64,000 bases of DNA from Strongyloides papillosus. Taxonomy: Eukaryota; Nematoda; Chromadorea; Rhabditida; Strongyloididae. The number at the start of each line of letters is the position of its first letter. The first letter of the stretch is position 1. The notes beneath the pieces are model-generated. The model worked only from the letters and a program-made list of their open reading frames with translations. It did no database searches and was not told the DNA's origin. A program made the translations under genes and the position numbers. Positions 23,087-34,662 of this stretch are shown here, piece by piece. The stretch covers positions 1,225,095-1,289,094 of the forward strand of contig SRSI01000038.1 of the NCBI GenBank assembly GCA_005656395.1. The letters run 5' to 3'.

Positions 23087-23282
23087 TGTTATAAGAAATC
23101 CTCCAACACAAAACGTCCACATCCCATTCTCCTACTCTAGCTAACAAAACCAGTATAAAACACAAGCCTCCAGAAGAACAAGTCAGTCTAGCTAAATAAT
23201 ATCTAACATGTTGTAATCTTGTTATATCTCTCTCTTAAACAAATTCTTCCTCATAATAATTCTTGTATCTATTCGTATTACA
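23087..23282 (+). mobile_element. Possible solo LTR
   Basis: A 196-bp stretch begins TGTTATAAG and ends GTATTACA. It is less A-rich than its surroundings, contains AGTATAAAACAC (TATA-like) followed about 30 bp on by AAGTCAGTCTAGC (initiator-like), then a pyrimidine-rich tail. This is the usual look of an LTR, but no target duplication is visible and no partner was found. Confidence 0.3.
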
Positions 23283-23424
23283 AATGATAGTAAATTTTAT
23301 ATTTCAAAAAATTTTTGTTAAAATGTCAAAAATGAAGACATATTTAGAGCAAACTAAATATTTTAGATTATTTATTCACAATAAAAGTTTACTTATTGTA
23401 AAAAATTGAAAAAGTAAATATTAT

Positions 23425-23899
23425 CACATAGATGACCAATGACGAGATATCTCGTCATGTTCAGAATTTTTCCGTAAAAGACCAGGCGACAAGATATCTC
23501 CTCATCCTTATATTTTTACGTAGATGACCAATGACGAGATATCTCGTCATGTTCATATTTTTACGTTAGGGACCGGATGACGAGATATCTCGCATTTCTA
23601 AATTTTCAGCCTATGGCGGTTATAACGCAATGAAAAGTGGTAACATTTAGAAGAACTTGAATGTTTTACTAGGTATCATACTTTAAAAAAGTTTTAGTCT
23701 GTAAAAATTTTTAATAAATAAATATTGTACTAAAAAATCATGTAATATTAAAGTATCTGTCAAAATAATTTTTTTATTATATACAACAATGTTTTTTTAC
23801 AGATTTTTAACTCCCCCGTTACTAACTATTAACTACTAAAAAATTATAAGTAATTAAAAAATGTTGGACGCAAAAAAAAAATACTTGGTCATCTATGTG
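23425..23899. mobile_element. 475-bp MITE with CAC ends and 4-bp TTAT duplication (CMC/Chapaev-like)
   Basis: Ends CACATAGATGACCAA and its complement TTGGTCATCTATGTG, each flanked by TTAT. CAC termini with a 4-bp duplication are what I know of Chapaev-type CMC elements. The left third holds four palindromes around GACGAGATATCTCGTC about 45 bp apart. No coding sequence. Confidence 0.8.
23440..23600. repeat. Four GACGAGATATCTCGTC palindromes
   Basis: Perfect or near-perfect 14-16-bp palindromes embedded in a repeated context (GATGACCAATGACGAG ... TATTTTTACG). Restricted to the left side of the MITE at 23425-23899; no equivalent on the right side. Confidence 0.85.
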
Positions 23900-24102
23900 T
23901 TATGATATAAAATGTTTATTTAAACTTATTTTATTAAAAATAGTTTTATTAACAAAAATTACTAAAATAGTACAAATTTATTTAAACAACTAGTAATTTT
24001 ATAATCATTTTAAAAAATACATTAGTTTAATTTTTGATAAAAATAAATAATCGAAAAATATAAAAAAGTAAAAATTTTATATTCATACGTTCTATTTTTA
24101 CA

Positions 24103-24417
24103 ATGAAAAGTATTACCTTTGGTATTGTACTTATCTTGTTTACTAATTTATTAACAACTGAATCCTTTGCAATAAAAGGAGATATAACTATTAACAATAA
24201 AGAAAACGCTGATAGTTTACCGATTATTTTAAATGATGAAGATGTCAATGATATTCAAAAAAGACAAAATAGAGCACGAAGATTACGACGACAAAGAAGA
24301 AGAAGAAATCAACAAGTAAGGAGTATTGTTACAAATGTAGCTAATCTTCAAACGCAATTAAATAATCTTCAATCGGCTTTAAATTCAAGGTTAGCAAGTG
24401 TAGCAACAATGGGATGA
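24103..24417 (+). CDS. Small secreted basic protein (104 aa), family unknown
   Basis: Starts with a clear signal peptide: MK, then a hydrophobic core (ITFGIVLILFTNLL) and a probable cleavage after residue 23 (ESFA). An acidic, propeptide-like stretch (about 24-48) follows, then an Arg-rich block (RRLRRQRRRRNQQ) with several dibasic sites. A C-terminal helix has Leu/Val/Ile at heptad spacing (IVTNVANLQTQLNNLQSALN), a short coiled coil or amphipathic helix. The likely product is a secreted peptide, or a protein released by proprotein cleavage near the KRQ/RR sites. Composition and ordered parts argue against a chance frame. I do not recognise the family. There is no sign of an intron; AATAAA-like signals occur downstream around 24600. 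Confidence 0.6.
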   Translation: MKSITFGIVLILFTNLLTTESFAIKGDITINNKENADSLPIILNDEDVNDIQKRQNRARRLRRQRRRRNQQVRSIVTNVANLQTQLNNLQSALNSRLASVATMG

Positions 24418-25517
24418 GGTTAAGTCAACCTGAGCACTTTATCTGAATAATTTTACAGTGAGGTAAAGTTTTCTTTAGAAACTGCAATACATTAAGCAAA
24501 TTAATTTTTCATTAAATGGATTTAAATGAAAAAATTACAAATTGACAAGATAATTTTTAAAAAATATTGGTATATATAACTGAACATTGTTATAAGTTTA
24601 TTAAAATAAAATTTTAAAATAACTTTTTTATAGTTCGAGTATTTTAAACCATTTTCTTTAAAACAATAAACGTACGAAAATAATTTACAATAAATAATGA
24701 CGAATATTTTATTCAATATGTGTTACTGTACATTGTATTTATAAAAATCTTTAATTATTTTTAAATATTAAGAAGAATATTATTAAATACAGGAAATATG
24801 TAAGAGTTAAAATAAAGATAATATTTAAGATAAATGCTTTGTGTTAAGTTATCCTTTTTTATCATGACATTGAAACACTTATTCACTAACACAACACAAA
24901 GTAATTAGGCTTTTAGCGTTAATCAGCACATTTTAAACTTTTTATTAACCATATTACAATTAGATTATTTGAAACTACTAGATTATCGTAAAAGTTCTGT
25001 CGTTCTTTTCAATATCATTTTATTTCATCAAAAAAATATGACTAAAATTGATATAAGATTAAGCTATTAAAATAATTATGTAAATCCCGTCAGTGGGTTA
25101 ATGAAAACTTTATTTAAAGGAAAATTAGTGAATAAATAAAAACAGTGACAAAGTGAGATAAAAGAATGAGAAAAAACATCATTTTAGCACGTATTTATAT
25201 TATAATTTTCTTTTTAGGAACCTAGTTCCTTAATAAATTAGATAGTAAAACTTTTTAACTTTTAAATTTTCATAATCACAATTTGTTATACTATCTATAC
25301 TACATTTTCTTTTTACTAAAAATAGATTTATTCAGAAGCCATTTTTGACACTAACAATAAGGTGTCCTGAATAGAAAAGAAGATATAATAGAAATCATCA
25401 TAAAATTCATTAGTTAATTTTAATCGATCAAAATTTTTTGTAATCAAATTTTATATTATGTTGTATTGTACTAATATTTTGTAAATTTTTAGAGGGTTGA
25501 AAATAAGCTCCAACTTA
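24418..25517. other. A+T-rich intergenic sequence
   Basis: 3' flank of the secreted-protein gene; no further gene, RNA or repeat recognised. Confidence 0.45.
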
Positions 25518-26685
25518 CACACAAACAAATACGAATTTTGACAAATCTATCTATAATGCAAAAAAAAATCCCACCATTTTAAAAAATTTAATATTATTCA
25601 AATTTAAAAAATATCAAGCGGTAGCAAAAATTTTTAAATAACGCAAAATATTAGATTGTCGCTTACTTTTTGCCGTTATTTTACAAAGATATGAATGTTT
25701 AACTTTTTAAATTAATGTAACTTTTTTAATTTTAATATTTTTTATGACATTATGACCATTTAGATCTTAACTTGTTTTTTTATTTTATAAAATATGATAT
25801 TAAAAGTCAATTTGGTGTAAAATTACTGATGTTTTAATAAAGATCATTATTCTAAACAATCTACTAACAATAAAAAGTTAAAAAACCTCATTAAAATAAT
25901 AGTGAAAAGCAATAATTATTTACTCACACAAAATATTAATATTTAAAAATATTATCTTAGTATTCTTCTTATTTTAAATTAAAATATGTAAAAGTTATTT
26001 TTTTTACTATAAATAAAAATCTATATTATTTTATAACTTTGTTGGCAAGTCATGTAAACACGCCTATATTCATAAGATCCTTTTAAATAGATGGACTTAT
26101 GAGTAAGAGTTCAGTTCTCTCTAACACAACACCAGGAAGATGTCGTAGTCACATAATATATTTGTTTCCTTATATTATTCTTATGTTATATTATTTCTAT
26201 ACCAATAAACTATTTATATTTATATATGTGTTATTCATTTAATAGAATTCAAAACACGTAACAACTTTTAATAAGTTCGATTTTTAAAGATGATCTTTAA
26301 GAGACATTATGAAAGAAATTTAGAGTATCAAATGTGAAAATTTTATAAAATACAATTTATAATAATTCAAAATATTAAAAAATACTAAAAAAATATATTG
26401 TAATATGTTAAAAATGTATTTTTTAAAAGTTTTTTTAATTTTACATAGAATTAAATTTTAACCATGTACTTTAAAATGGATTGTAGAAAGCAACTTTTAT
26501 TCTAAAATAAAAAAAGTATACTAGAAAAATAGGAAGTTATTTTAATAATTCTCTAATTATTGTTTTAATTTTTCATGTACAAAATAATTGTGATAAAATT
26601 AGTCGCAAATAAAGAAAATTTGAATTTTATTTGGTGGGACAAATTTATTACATTTTATGCAAACTTTTGTCTTTTTTTTTCTGTG
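25518..26685. mobile_element. TA-flanked MITE, second clear copy, broken by a solo LTR
   Basis: Starts CACACAAACAAATACG after TA and ends near ...TTTTTTCTGTG before TA. Its left end aligns with the reverse complement of the right end of 19262-20209 (shared blocks around GCAAAATATTAGATTGTCGC), and its right end aligns with that element's left end (GGTGGGACAAATTTATTACA). It is more diverged than that copy and contains the solo LTR at 26040-26263. Confidence 0.7.
26040..26263 (+). mobile_element. Solo LTR (224 bp) with 4-bp ACTT duplication
   Basis: Begins TGTTGGCAAG and ends CACGTAACA, flanked on both sides by ACTT. Related MITE copies read straight through this point, which confirms an insertion. 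Inside are a possible initiator (AGTTCAGTTCTC) and AATAAA near the 3' part. No internal coding region remains, as after LTR-LTR recombination. The parent family is not identifiable here. Confidence 0.75.
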
Positions 26686-26687
26686 TA

Positions 26688-27036
26688 TGTGTTTAAAATT
26701 TTTTCAGTAGTTTTTCCTTGCCTTCTTTGCAATGTACAATCAAAATTTAAAAAAATCACTCCAAATGTTAAATTTCTAAAGATTGACAATGACGTTTTTC
26801 ATAAATATGTTACGTTGTATCGGATGGAATTAGTTCAATAGAGACACAAATATAAAAGGGTAAGTTTTATTATCATCAACCTTAAAATATTACAAACATC
26901 TCAACTATCAAATTACAAATAAGAAAGAGAGTATTTATGTGAATTTTTCTGGGGCGTGTCTAAATCATTTTTCTTCTTAAGACTCTTTCCATTACGGCTA
27001 GCGTAAAAGTATTATTAAGATGCGAAGATACTCCAT
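26688..27036. other. A+T-rich spacer before tRNA-Trp
   Basis: No feature seen. Confidence 0.4.
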
Positions 27037-27108
27037 GAATCCGTGGCGCAACGGTAGCGCGTCCGACTCCAGATCGGAAGGCTGCGTGTTCAAATCACGT
27101 CGGGTTCA
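27037..27108 (+). tRNA. tRNA-Trp (anticodon CCA)
   Basis: 72 nt. The acceptor GAATCCG pairs with CGGGTTC (one T-G pair) and the discriminator is A. The anticodon stem TCCGA/TCGGA encloses CTCCAGA, giving CCA. The T loop is TTCAAAT. No intron. Confidence 0.95.
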
Positions 27109-27356
27109 TTATTCTAACTGTTAATGGGAAAATAAGTTATACTTATCTTTGATTACTAAGAATCTCTATTTTTAACCTAATTAAGTGCGATAGTAAAAAT
27201 ATTTTTACAAAAATACTTATTTGTACAACCAAAATAAGGGAAATTTTAATATTTAAAAATTTATATTATGCAATAACAATAAATAAAAAAATATTTTCAA
27301 AGCAATTTTAAATATCTATAACAAAAAGAAATAAGGAAAAAAAATTTGTCTCTCAC

Positions 27357-29400
27357 ATAACTCTCTTCAAATTTCACCGATTTTTATGGGTAAATAGCCA
27401 AAAGATGTGTTTTTTTCTAACTAGAGGGGCTGAATTAGTTTCAACAATTTTTGACCAAATTATTTTTAAAAAACACCCTTTTTTGACCCCTTTTTTAGTA
27501 TGGTTTTGCTTAGAGAATAACTTTCTTCAAAGTTAATAAAATAATTTGATTAGTATGTCATTTAAATGGTACACTTCCAGAATAGTTCGGAAACATAATA
27601 ATATTAAGGTTGAATAATAATTGGTTGAGTTATGGTCCAAAGAGTGATGACTATTTTGAAAAAAAGATTTAAAATTAAAACAGCTATAAATTAGTCATAA
27701 CTTGGTGAAATGAAATAAAATAGTGTTTGTTATATATGTCTAAGTATAACTTAAAAAATAAGAGTCTAACGAAGTTTATAGCTTAACAACGAAAGGAGTT
27801 ATGTTAATTTTTATGCCAACATTTTAGCTTTTTTCTCATTTTTTTTACAAAAATCAATTTTGTCTTCAGCATAACTTTCCTGAAACTTGATTTATTTTTA
27901 TGACCAAGTAGTCATTTAATGTATTTTTTTCCAACTTAGTAGGGAAAATAGGTTTCAAAACTTTTGGCCAAAAAATTGGCCAAGTTATTTTTGAAAAACA
28001 CTACTTTTTTGGACAATTTTTTGCATAGTTTTGTGCAGAAAATAACTTTCTTCAAAGTTAATAAAATAAATTGTTTTTTTAATCATTAAACAGATTTAAA
28101 TCTGGAATCCTGGGGAAACACAATACGATAGAAATATATGGAAAACTGATTAAATTATGGACCCAAGAATAATCACCATTTTTTGAATAAAAACAAAAAT
28201 TTTTTATTGCTATATTCTAAATGAAAAGTTGTTTAAAATAAATAAATCTAAAGTATCATATAGATCTACGCCTAACTTAAAAAATAAAACAACAACGAAT
28301 TATATTCATTAACAATAAAGAGAGTTATACTTATTTAGGTGTCAATTATTTCACTTTTTCTTCATCTTTTTCACAAAAATTAATTTTGTGATTAACATAA
28401 CTTTCTTCAATCTTGGTCAATTTTTATGATTAAATAGTCATAAAAAGTATTTTCTTCTAACTTAGTGAGGAAAACGGTCTTTGAAAATATTGGTTCATAA
28501 TAGGCCATGTTGTTTTTAAAAAACACCATCTTTTTGTCACTTTTTTGTGTAGTTATGTCTTTCAAAAAAACTTTTGTGAAAGTAAGTGAAATGCTATAAC
28601 TTATGACTTTTTTGTAAGGTACGAGTCAGGATTAAAGGGGAAACACAGCAGCATTAAGATTGGTAAAAAATCGCCCAAGTTATGGTTCAATAAGTGATGA
28701 CTACTTTTTCGGTAAAAAATAAAGAGTTAAATAGCTATTACCTAATGAAAACTTCATAAAATTAAGTAGGCATGCTTTTTTTTTATATAAATTAAAGTCG
28801 AACTCTAAAAATGAAACTATTGCGAAGTTTACAGTTTATAACTAAAACGATTTATACCAATTTTAGTGTAATTTTTCATGCTTTTTTCTATTTTTTTTTT
28901 TGCAAAAATCTATTTTGTTCCAGACATAACTCTTTTTAAACTAGATAATCTACTATGATTAAATAGTTATCAGATGTATTTTTTTCTAATTTAAATGGAA
29001 AAATAAGTCACAAAAATTTTAGTCCACAATTGACTAAGTTATGTTAAAAAATATTACTTTTTGGTATATTTTTTCTCTTTCAAATAACTTTTGTAAAAAG
29101 AATTAAAATTTTATGTTTCATGATTTGTTTAAAATGTACGAGTATGAAATTGAGAGGGAAACTCGGTATTAAAAAGATTAATTAAAGATAAATCAAATTA
29201 TGGACTAAAAAGTGATGATCACTTTTTTAGTAAAAATTAAAATTTTCTCATGTTTTAACCTTATCAAAGTTGTTTAAAGCAAATAAAACTAAATTTTTTA
29301 CATATATCAAAGACTGGCATAAAATATGAAAAATATAACGAAGTTTGTAGATTAAAAACGAAAGAAGTTATTTTTAGGTATTAATTTTTTGATATTTCTT
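27357..29400 (+). repeat. Four tandem ~520-bp units in the small Helitron
   Basis: Recurring landmarks such as CATAACTCTCTTCAAA, then TTTTTATG...TAAATAGTCA, begin near 27357, 27870, 28398 and 28924 (spacing 513, 528, 526). Units are diverged from each other. The same unit occurs about three times, inverted, at 58800-60170 in the autonomous Helitron. Confidence 0.8.
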
Positions 29401-29790
29401 TCCTTTATATATTTGTAAAATTAACGTAAATATGTAGTTAATAAAGCAATAATATTAAATTGTTTATAGCAATTCAAAGATATGATGAAAAGTCACTTAA
29501 ATTGTTACTTGAAAATATTCGAATATACATTTTTATTCACCTTTTAGATAATAAATGAGATTCTTTTTCTTGGGTAGATTTTTTTTAACTTAACAGTTCC
29601 AATAAATGTAAACGTCATGAAATGATTCTCAAACTCAGAAATGTTTCATATTTTATAACAATGTATTTTCTGTAATCTTATATCTTCAGAAATGTATAAT
29701 TTAATGAAACAATTTTTTTATACACGTATTTTGATTAACAATTTAGTATAAAAATGCTTTAGTAAAAATTTTGCTCTACGGACCAGCTAT

Positions 29791-29818
29791 GACCTGCCGA
29801 AGGCGGGTCTAAGGCTGG
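29791..29818 (+). terminator. Helitron 3' hairpin and CTGG terminus
   Basis: Stem GACCTGCC/GGCGGGTC (one T-G pair) with loop GAA, then TAAGGCTGG. It corresponds to the transposition terminator of rolling-circle elements. It matches the complementary strand of 51551-51578. Confidence 0.88.
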
Positions 29819-30773
29819 TATTAATAAAGCAATAATTCAATTTAAATAGTCTCTTAAAATTTATTATATATCATTTTTTATGTTTACTTTTTATAGCAAT
29901 TTTTAAAGTTTATATAACGTTTTCTAAAATAAATATACTTGTAAATTTTGTTCTTAAATGGTATGTTTAAAAAATTTAGAGAAAAGTATTCTATGTTGGA
30001 TATATTGGTTTGAGATATATTTACTCTACCTGGAAACATCAAAATAGATAAAAGAGACGTATTTTATATGATTAATTTCAACACAAATCGTATAAAAATG
30101 GCCACCTAGAATATAACTTATTACAATTTATTAATGTAACTGACTTCTCACACAAGATGAATTAGTGTCTTTTGAAACGGTAATTGCATGGTGGTGACTA
30201 CCGTAAAAACAGCAATTTTGATATTTTATGATAAAAATTTGGTTATGCATAGTGAGAACATTTTTTTTGCATTTACTGTTATAATTTAATTGTTAGCTGG
30301 TACATGTTATTTTTGAACATGAGGACATAGTGAAATAAATACACATAAAGAAATTTACACAAAAAAATGTCCTCAGTTTTAATTTTTCGCCTCAAATTTT
30401 AATTTTTCGTCCCGAATATATAATTTTTCATCCTAAACGCAAAATTCGACAGTTATGTTTATTATTGTCGCTTATAATATTTTTTGTAATATTTATTTGG
30501 AATTATGATTTTTTTAAAAATATATTGAAATAATTTATAAATGGAATTTGATAAAAGATAGATATCTAACAAGTAGCAGCTCGTTTCGCTCGTCCCACTT
30601 CGGCAAGCTATTTGCCTTCTTTTCAATTATAGAAAAATCTATCAAAAAAAAACTAAAAAATCTTTTGTTCTATAATAATGCTGTTGTAAACTATCAATTA
30701 ACATACTATGTTCATCATGTTTTATAATATTGATGACTAGTATTAAAATATTACTTAAGTTTTTGAATGTTAA
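29819..30773. other. Intergenic sequence with a small GC patch
   Basis: Mostly A+T-rich. Bases 30566-30625 are a GC-rich patch with AGCTCGTTTCGCTCGTCC and CACTTCGGCAAGC. CACAAAAAAATGTCC near 30360 resembles one end of the TA-flanked MITE family but has no partner. Confidence 0.4.
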
Positions 30774-31125
30774 TCCCTTCACGTTCGGATGACGCATATA
30801 TGCGTCATAAACAAAAATGTTAATGCATAGTGGTAATTTATACTGAGGGGGGATAATTTTGGAATAAAGTTATTTCGAGTGATATAAAATACATATATTA
30901 AAACAGAGGGGAAGAAAGAAATAAATTAAAAGATAATAAAAAAAATAGATATAAATACATTAACAATTGTACTTTTTGTTTATTTTTATTTCATAAATAT
31001 TAATTTTCATTAAAGAAATATATTACAATCTGTTGTCAACTTTTACTCTATGTGAAAGTGCTCTTTCTATTTTACACACAGACGAGTGCGTAATACAAAG
31101 AGAAAAATCTTTGGGCGCGAAAGAG
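30774..31125. mobile_element. 352-bp MITE flanked by TTAA (piggyBac-type)
   Basis: TTAA at both sides. Ends are imperfect inverted repeats (TCCCTTCACGTTCGG and, reversed, CTCTTTCGCGCCC). Just inside the left end is the palindrome ATGACGCATATATGCGTCAT. TTAA duplications and CCCTTT-like ends are typical of piggyBac. No coding sequence. Confidence 0.65.
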
Positions 31126-31547
31126 TTAAAAAGTGTAACTATTTATTAAAAATTGTTTTACTATATATTTTCATGATTTTAAAACAGTATGATACTTGAA
31201 TAACTTTTCTTAAATTTTTAATATTGGAACAGTAAAATAAAAAGAGTACTTAAATTAAACTTCTAATTAGTATAAAATAATGACTTTATGTTATCAAATA
31301 TGATAGAAATTTAAAGTATAGATTAGTTTTCATTTTCGTTATTTTTTTAAACATTAATAACATTTGAGAATTAGTATAAAAAGCATATGTATTAAGATAT
31401 ATAAAAGATTTAATATCAAAAATAGTTTTCCAATCTCTCTTCCTTCTATATAAAATGTCAGAGGTCTCTATACGAACACCTGTGATTATGGTATTATAGA
31501 ACGTCCCTCCAATTAATTATCTTAATATATTTTTATGTTGTCATTAT

Positions 31548-31837
31548 ACCGGGTGGCCGGCGAATTTCTTCCATTTTGATGACATAAAATTCGTAAATAT
31601 TATTCAATAATTATAAATCTTGAAAAACAATATTTTTATACTAATAATTATAGTAATTGAAGAGTAATTGATAATTGAACTATAAATAATAAATAAATAA
31701 AATAAATATATCAGTAAATAAATAAACTTTTTATTTTATTCTAAGATAAATTTGTTTTAAAATTACCAATTATTCCCGAATAGAAAATAGGTAAACAAAT
31801 TGTCATCAAAATGGAAGAAATTCGCCGGCCACCCGGT
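31548..31837. mobile_element. 290-bp MITE with perfect 37-bp inverted repeats
   Basis: Left end ACCGGGTGGCCGGCGAATTT... at 31548-31584 is exactly complementary to 31801-31837. Both sides are flanked by ATTAT, read as a 5-bp duplication. The centre is A+T-rich and non-coding. The superfamily is uncertain; the perfect repeats imply recent mobility. Confidence 0.85.
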
Positions 31838-31842
31838 ATTAT

Positions 31843-32360
31843 ATTCTATAATAAATTCCTGCTAACTTTAAATATAGGAATCATCTAGAATATGTAAACT
31901 TAAAATGTATAGAACTAAATTAAAGATAATGTTTATCTAAATATTTTAGATATTTTATGTGTTATTGAAGAAAATAAAATTTTTTTAATTCTATCTGATA
32001 ATAAATAAAAATTTATAATCTGTTTAAGAAAAAATATTGCAAAAAAAGCAGAAATATTTTACAATCTGGGATAAAATGATGAGATCGTAATTTACATATC
32101 CAAAATTGAATAAAATTTATGCAATTTTATTTTGGGGACTAAAAATTATAACGTAAGGATTTTTTTTTCGTGAAAATTTCTCTGTGTTGGGCAGATGTTC
32201 AAAATATAACAATATGTCAAAATTTGAATTGGAAATTGAGAAAAGAATATTTAAATGAAGAATAATAATTTAAATAGTTAGTTTTTACAAAAGTTAATTG
32301 CTTAGATAAGTAAATTCTTAAATTATGGTTTATGAAGCAGCAGATTTTTCCGTTCCCCAT
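31843..32360. other. A+T-rich intergenic sequence
   Basis: No feature seen upstream of tRNA-Ser(CGA). Confidence 0.45.
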
Positions 32361-32442
32361 GCCTTGATGCCAGAGTGGTTAATGGGACAGATTCGAAATC
32401 TGTTGGGCTTTGCCCGCGTAGGTTCAAATCCTACTCAAGGCG
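32361..32442 (+). tRNA. tRNA-Ser (anticodon CGA)
   Basis: 82 nt, class II. The acceptor GCCTTGA pairs with TCAAGGC and the discriminator is G. The anticodon stem ACAGA/TCTGT encloses TTCGAAA, giving CGA. The long variable arm is GGGC-TTT-GCCC and the T loop is TTCAAAT. Confidence 0.95.
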
Positions 32443-32591
32443 ATATATTACTACTGTTAAAGTAATAATGTAGTTATTTCAAATCAGTTTCCAGTATTTT
32501 TTGTACTTGTTACTTTATGGACAAGATTAACGATTTCTATGTAAAATTTAACCTTAAATTAAAAAAAATTAATAATGACAAATTTATATTA

Positions 32592-33860
32592 GGTTGTTCC
32601 ATAAGTTCCCGTGATTTTTTTCAAACGTTTATTTTACAGCACTTTTTAATTTTTTCGTATGCGTTATGTATATCATTCGAAAGCTCTTTTTCCGCTCTAC
32701 AAAACTCTGGTAATCCCGTTTTCATATCTTTTAATTTTGATTTAATTTTATATCTTTAAAATGTAATTCCCAGGAGACAAAAAATAGCACTTTCAACAAC
32801 TGGTGTTATTTGCTTTTAATCGTGGCCAAAGAGTGTCTAAAGACATTCGTGAAATTTATTCTGTGTATGGAGAAGATGCTATGGGCTGGAGTACTGCAAA
32901 ATATTGGTACAGAAAGTTCAGAAATGACAATTTCGACCTTCCAGACTCTCCACGAATAGATCGGCTATGTATCTTTGACGAGGACCGTTTGATAGATCTT
33001 TTGAGGACAGACAACTGTCAAACATGCAGAGAGCTGGCCGAAGAAATGAGCAGCGTTGTTAGAGTAATCTCCCGTCTTCTTACATCAATGGGTTCTGAGC
33101 AAAAATTTCGAGTTTGATTGTTCCATAGTCTTACTGAAAAAAACAAAAAAAAGAGGTTTTTTATTGCTCCTTAAAATCTCGCTCGGCATCAAGCGACACG
33201 TAGCTACGAGAATCGATTCCTGTAAAGAATCGTCACCGGGGATGATAAATGATTTCTCTACGTCAACACGAGCCAAAAGAAGCAGTAGATGTGAACAAGA
33301 GATGCGTCTAATTCTAGAGTGAAGCAAGTAATCTGTGTGTTTTGAGATTAAAATGCGTGATTCATTGAGAAGTAATTGAGAATAACCAAACAGTTGGTAA
33401 AGATCTTAATTTGGATCAATTTTATCGCGTAAATTAGACTATTCAACAAAAAAAGATCGGATCAATGAAGTTAAGTTATCCTACTCTTCGACAACGCTCG
33501 GACTCATACAGCAAAAGTTTGCAAAATCGCCCTCCAGGAGTTCAATTTGGAAGTTTTTTAGCATCCTCCGTATTCACCAGACCTTGCCCCAACGGATTAT
33601 CACCTACTCCGTTCATTGGCAAACTATATGAGGGACTTAACATTTGAAAACTAAGAGGCATTATATACCTGGCTGAACGAATTTTTTGAGTCAAGACCCA
33701 TAGATTTCTGGCGTGAAGGTATCAACAAATTAGTGGAAAGATGGGAAAAGATTGTAAATAATGACGAGGAATATATAATTGATTAATTTACTTTTGATTT
33801 TTTAGAAAAAAGTGTTTTTAAAATAAATTTTTAAAAATCACGGGAATTTATGGAACAACC
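32592..33860 (+). mobile_element. Dead mariner element (1269 bp)
   Basis: Inverted repeats GGTTGTTCCATAA...CCCGTGATTTTT at both ends, flanked by TA, as in classic mariners. Contains a broken transposase on the plus strand. Full mariners are about 1.3 kb, so the element is full length but inactivated by frameshifts and stops. Confidence 0.93.
32803..33785 (+). pseudogene. Mariner transposase pseudogene
   Basis: 32803-33117 gives the DNA-binding half, with LFAFNRGQRVSKDIREIYSV and DSPRIDRLCIFDEDRL, close to the helix-turn-helix region of mariner transposases. Beyond it the frame shifts. TEKNKKKRFFI, then IVTGDDK and FLYVN (first catalytic Asp) appear in another frame around 33130-33270. After a further break, YSPDLAPTDYHLLRS and ESRPIDFWREGINKLVERW appear at about 33570-33785, ending at TAA. 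The region between the first and last catalytic residues is damaged. Several frameshifts and stops rule out function. Confidence 0.9.
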
Positions 33861-34010
33861 TAGTACTAATAGTTAATAAGTATAAAAGTATATAGAAAAA
33901 AGAAATATTAAATAAAAGTCACTATAAACCACTATATGTTATTTATGCTATTTAACTCTTTTAGTCTCAAACTTTTAAGAAACATAACTTAGTAACTTTT
34001 AATGATAGTG

Positions 34011-34187
34011 TGTAACGCCCCCAGAAGGCGTTATCAAGAAAACTCTATAAATACCAAACATAAATTCATTTTTAATGTATATGTAAAAGATAAGATACAT
34101 TGTGAACACCTATTAATAAAAAGTTATTTTATATATTTATACTTTACTATATCACCCGAGGATAGCACCTCGTTAAAAAAGCTTATA
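34011..34187 (+). repeat. 5' LTR of the 12.2-kb element
   Basis: 177 bp, TGTAACGCCCCC ... AAAGCTTATA, identical in length and, as far as I can read, in sequence to 46020-46196. It ends in TA rather than the usual CA and is followed directly by the primer site. Confidence 0.93.
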
Positions 34188-34202
34188 TGGAGGTTCCACC
34201 GA
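34188..34202 (+). promoter_or_regulatory. Primer binding site for tRNA-Gln
   Basis: TGGAGGTTCCACCGA is complementary to the 3' end of the tRNA-Gln encoded at 50616 (TCGGTGGAACCT plus CCA), 15 of 15 positions, starting at the first base after the LTR. Confidence 0.93.
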
Positions 34203-34662
34203 ACCATGTCGCAGCCTTGCACGATTCATCGATGCAAGTGATTCAAAAAAAAATGGATGACAATTAAATTGAACATAAACAGGTTAGTTCTATACAATCA
34301 TTTTTTGTTGAATGCAACAAAAAATGACATACTAATACTATAATAATGGTTGTTAACGAAATTGTATAGAAATATGCAATTATAAACAACCTTACTACAT
34401 TACAATTATTTTTTAGAAAAAATTTTAACAATTTGATCTATTATAATGCGCCTATTTACAATCGTAAAAAACACAATTACGAATGGCCTTAATACTTAGA
34501 CAATTATTTTTAATTCAATGAAACTTGTTTTACATTGATAATTACATTTTTAGACATATTCAACCTCTTTTCGGATGAAAAAAATATAGAGGATAAATAA
34601 GCGACATTCATACAAAAATTATCATTTTCTATTGTGCATTTCTGCATCATAACCGTTCACTC

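Larger units (their letters stand above)
27315..29818 (+). mobile_element. Non-autonomous Helitron (2504 bp)
   Basis: 5' end TCTATAAC after host A. 3' end has the hairpin GACCTGCC-GAA-GGCGGGTC followed by TAAGGCTGG before host T; CTGG fits the CTRR rule. Both ends and much of the body match the autonomous Helitron at 51551-60191 (opposite strand), which identifies the likely source of its transposition proteins. No coding sequence. Most of its length is four tandem units of about 520 bp. Confidence 0.88.

Noticed and set aside
27357..29400. Possible centromeric or free satellite
   Set aside because: The repeats lie between defined Helitron ends and recur inside the second Helitron, so they belong to the element.
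32517..32759. 80-codon frame across the left end of the mariner
   Set aside because: Runs across the terminal repeat boundary and has no similarity to the transposase frame.
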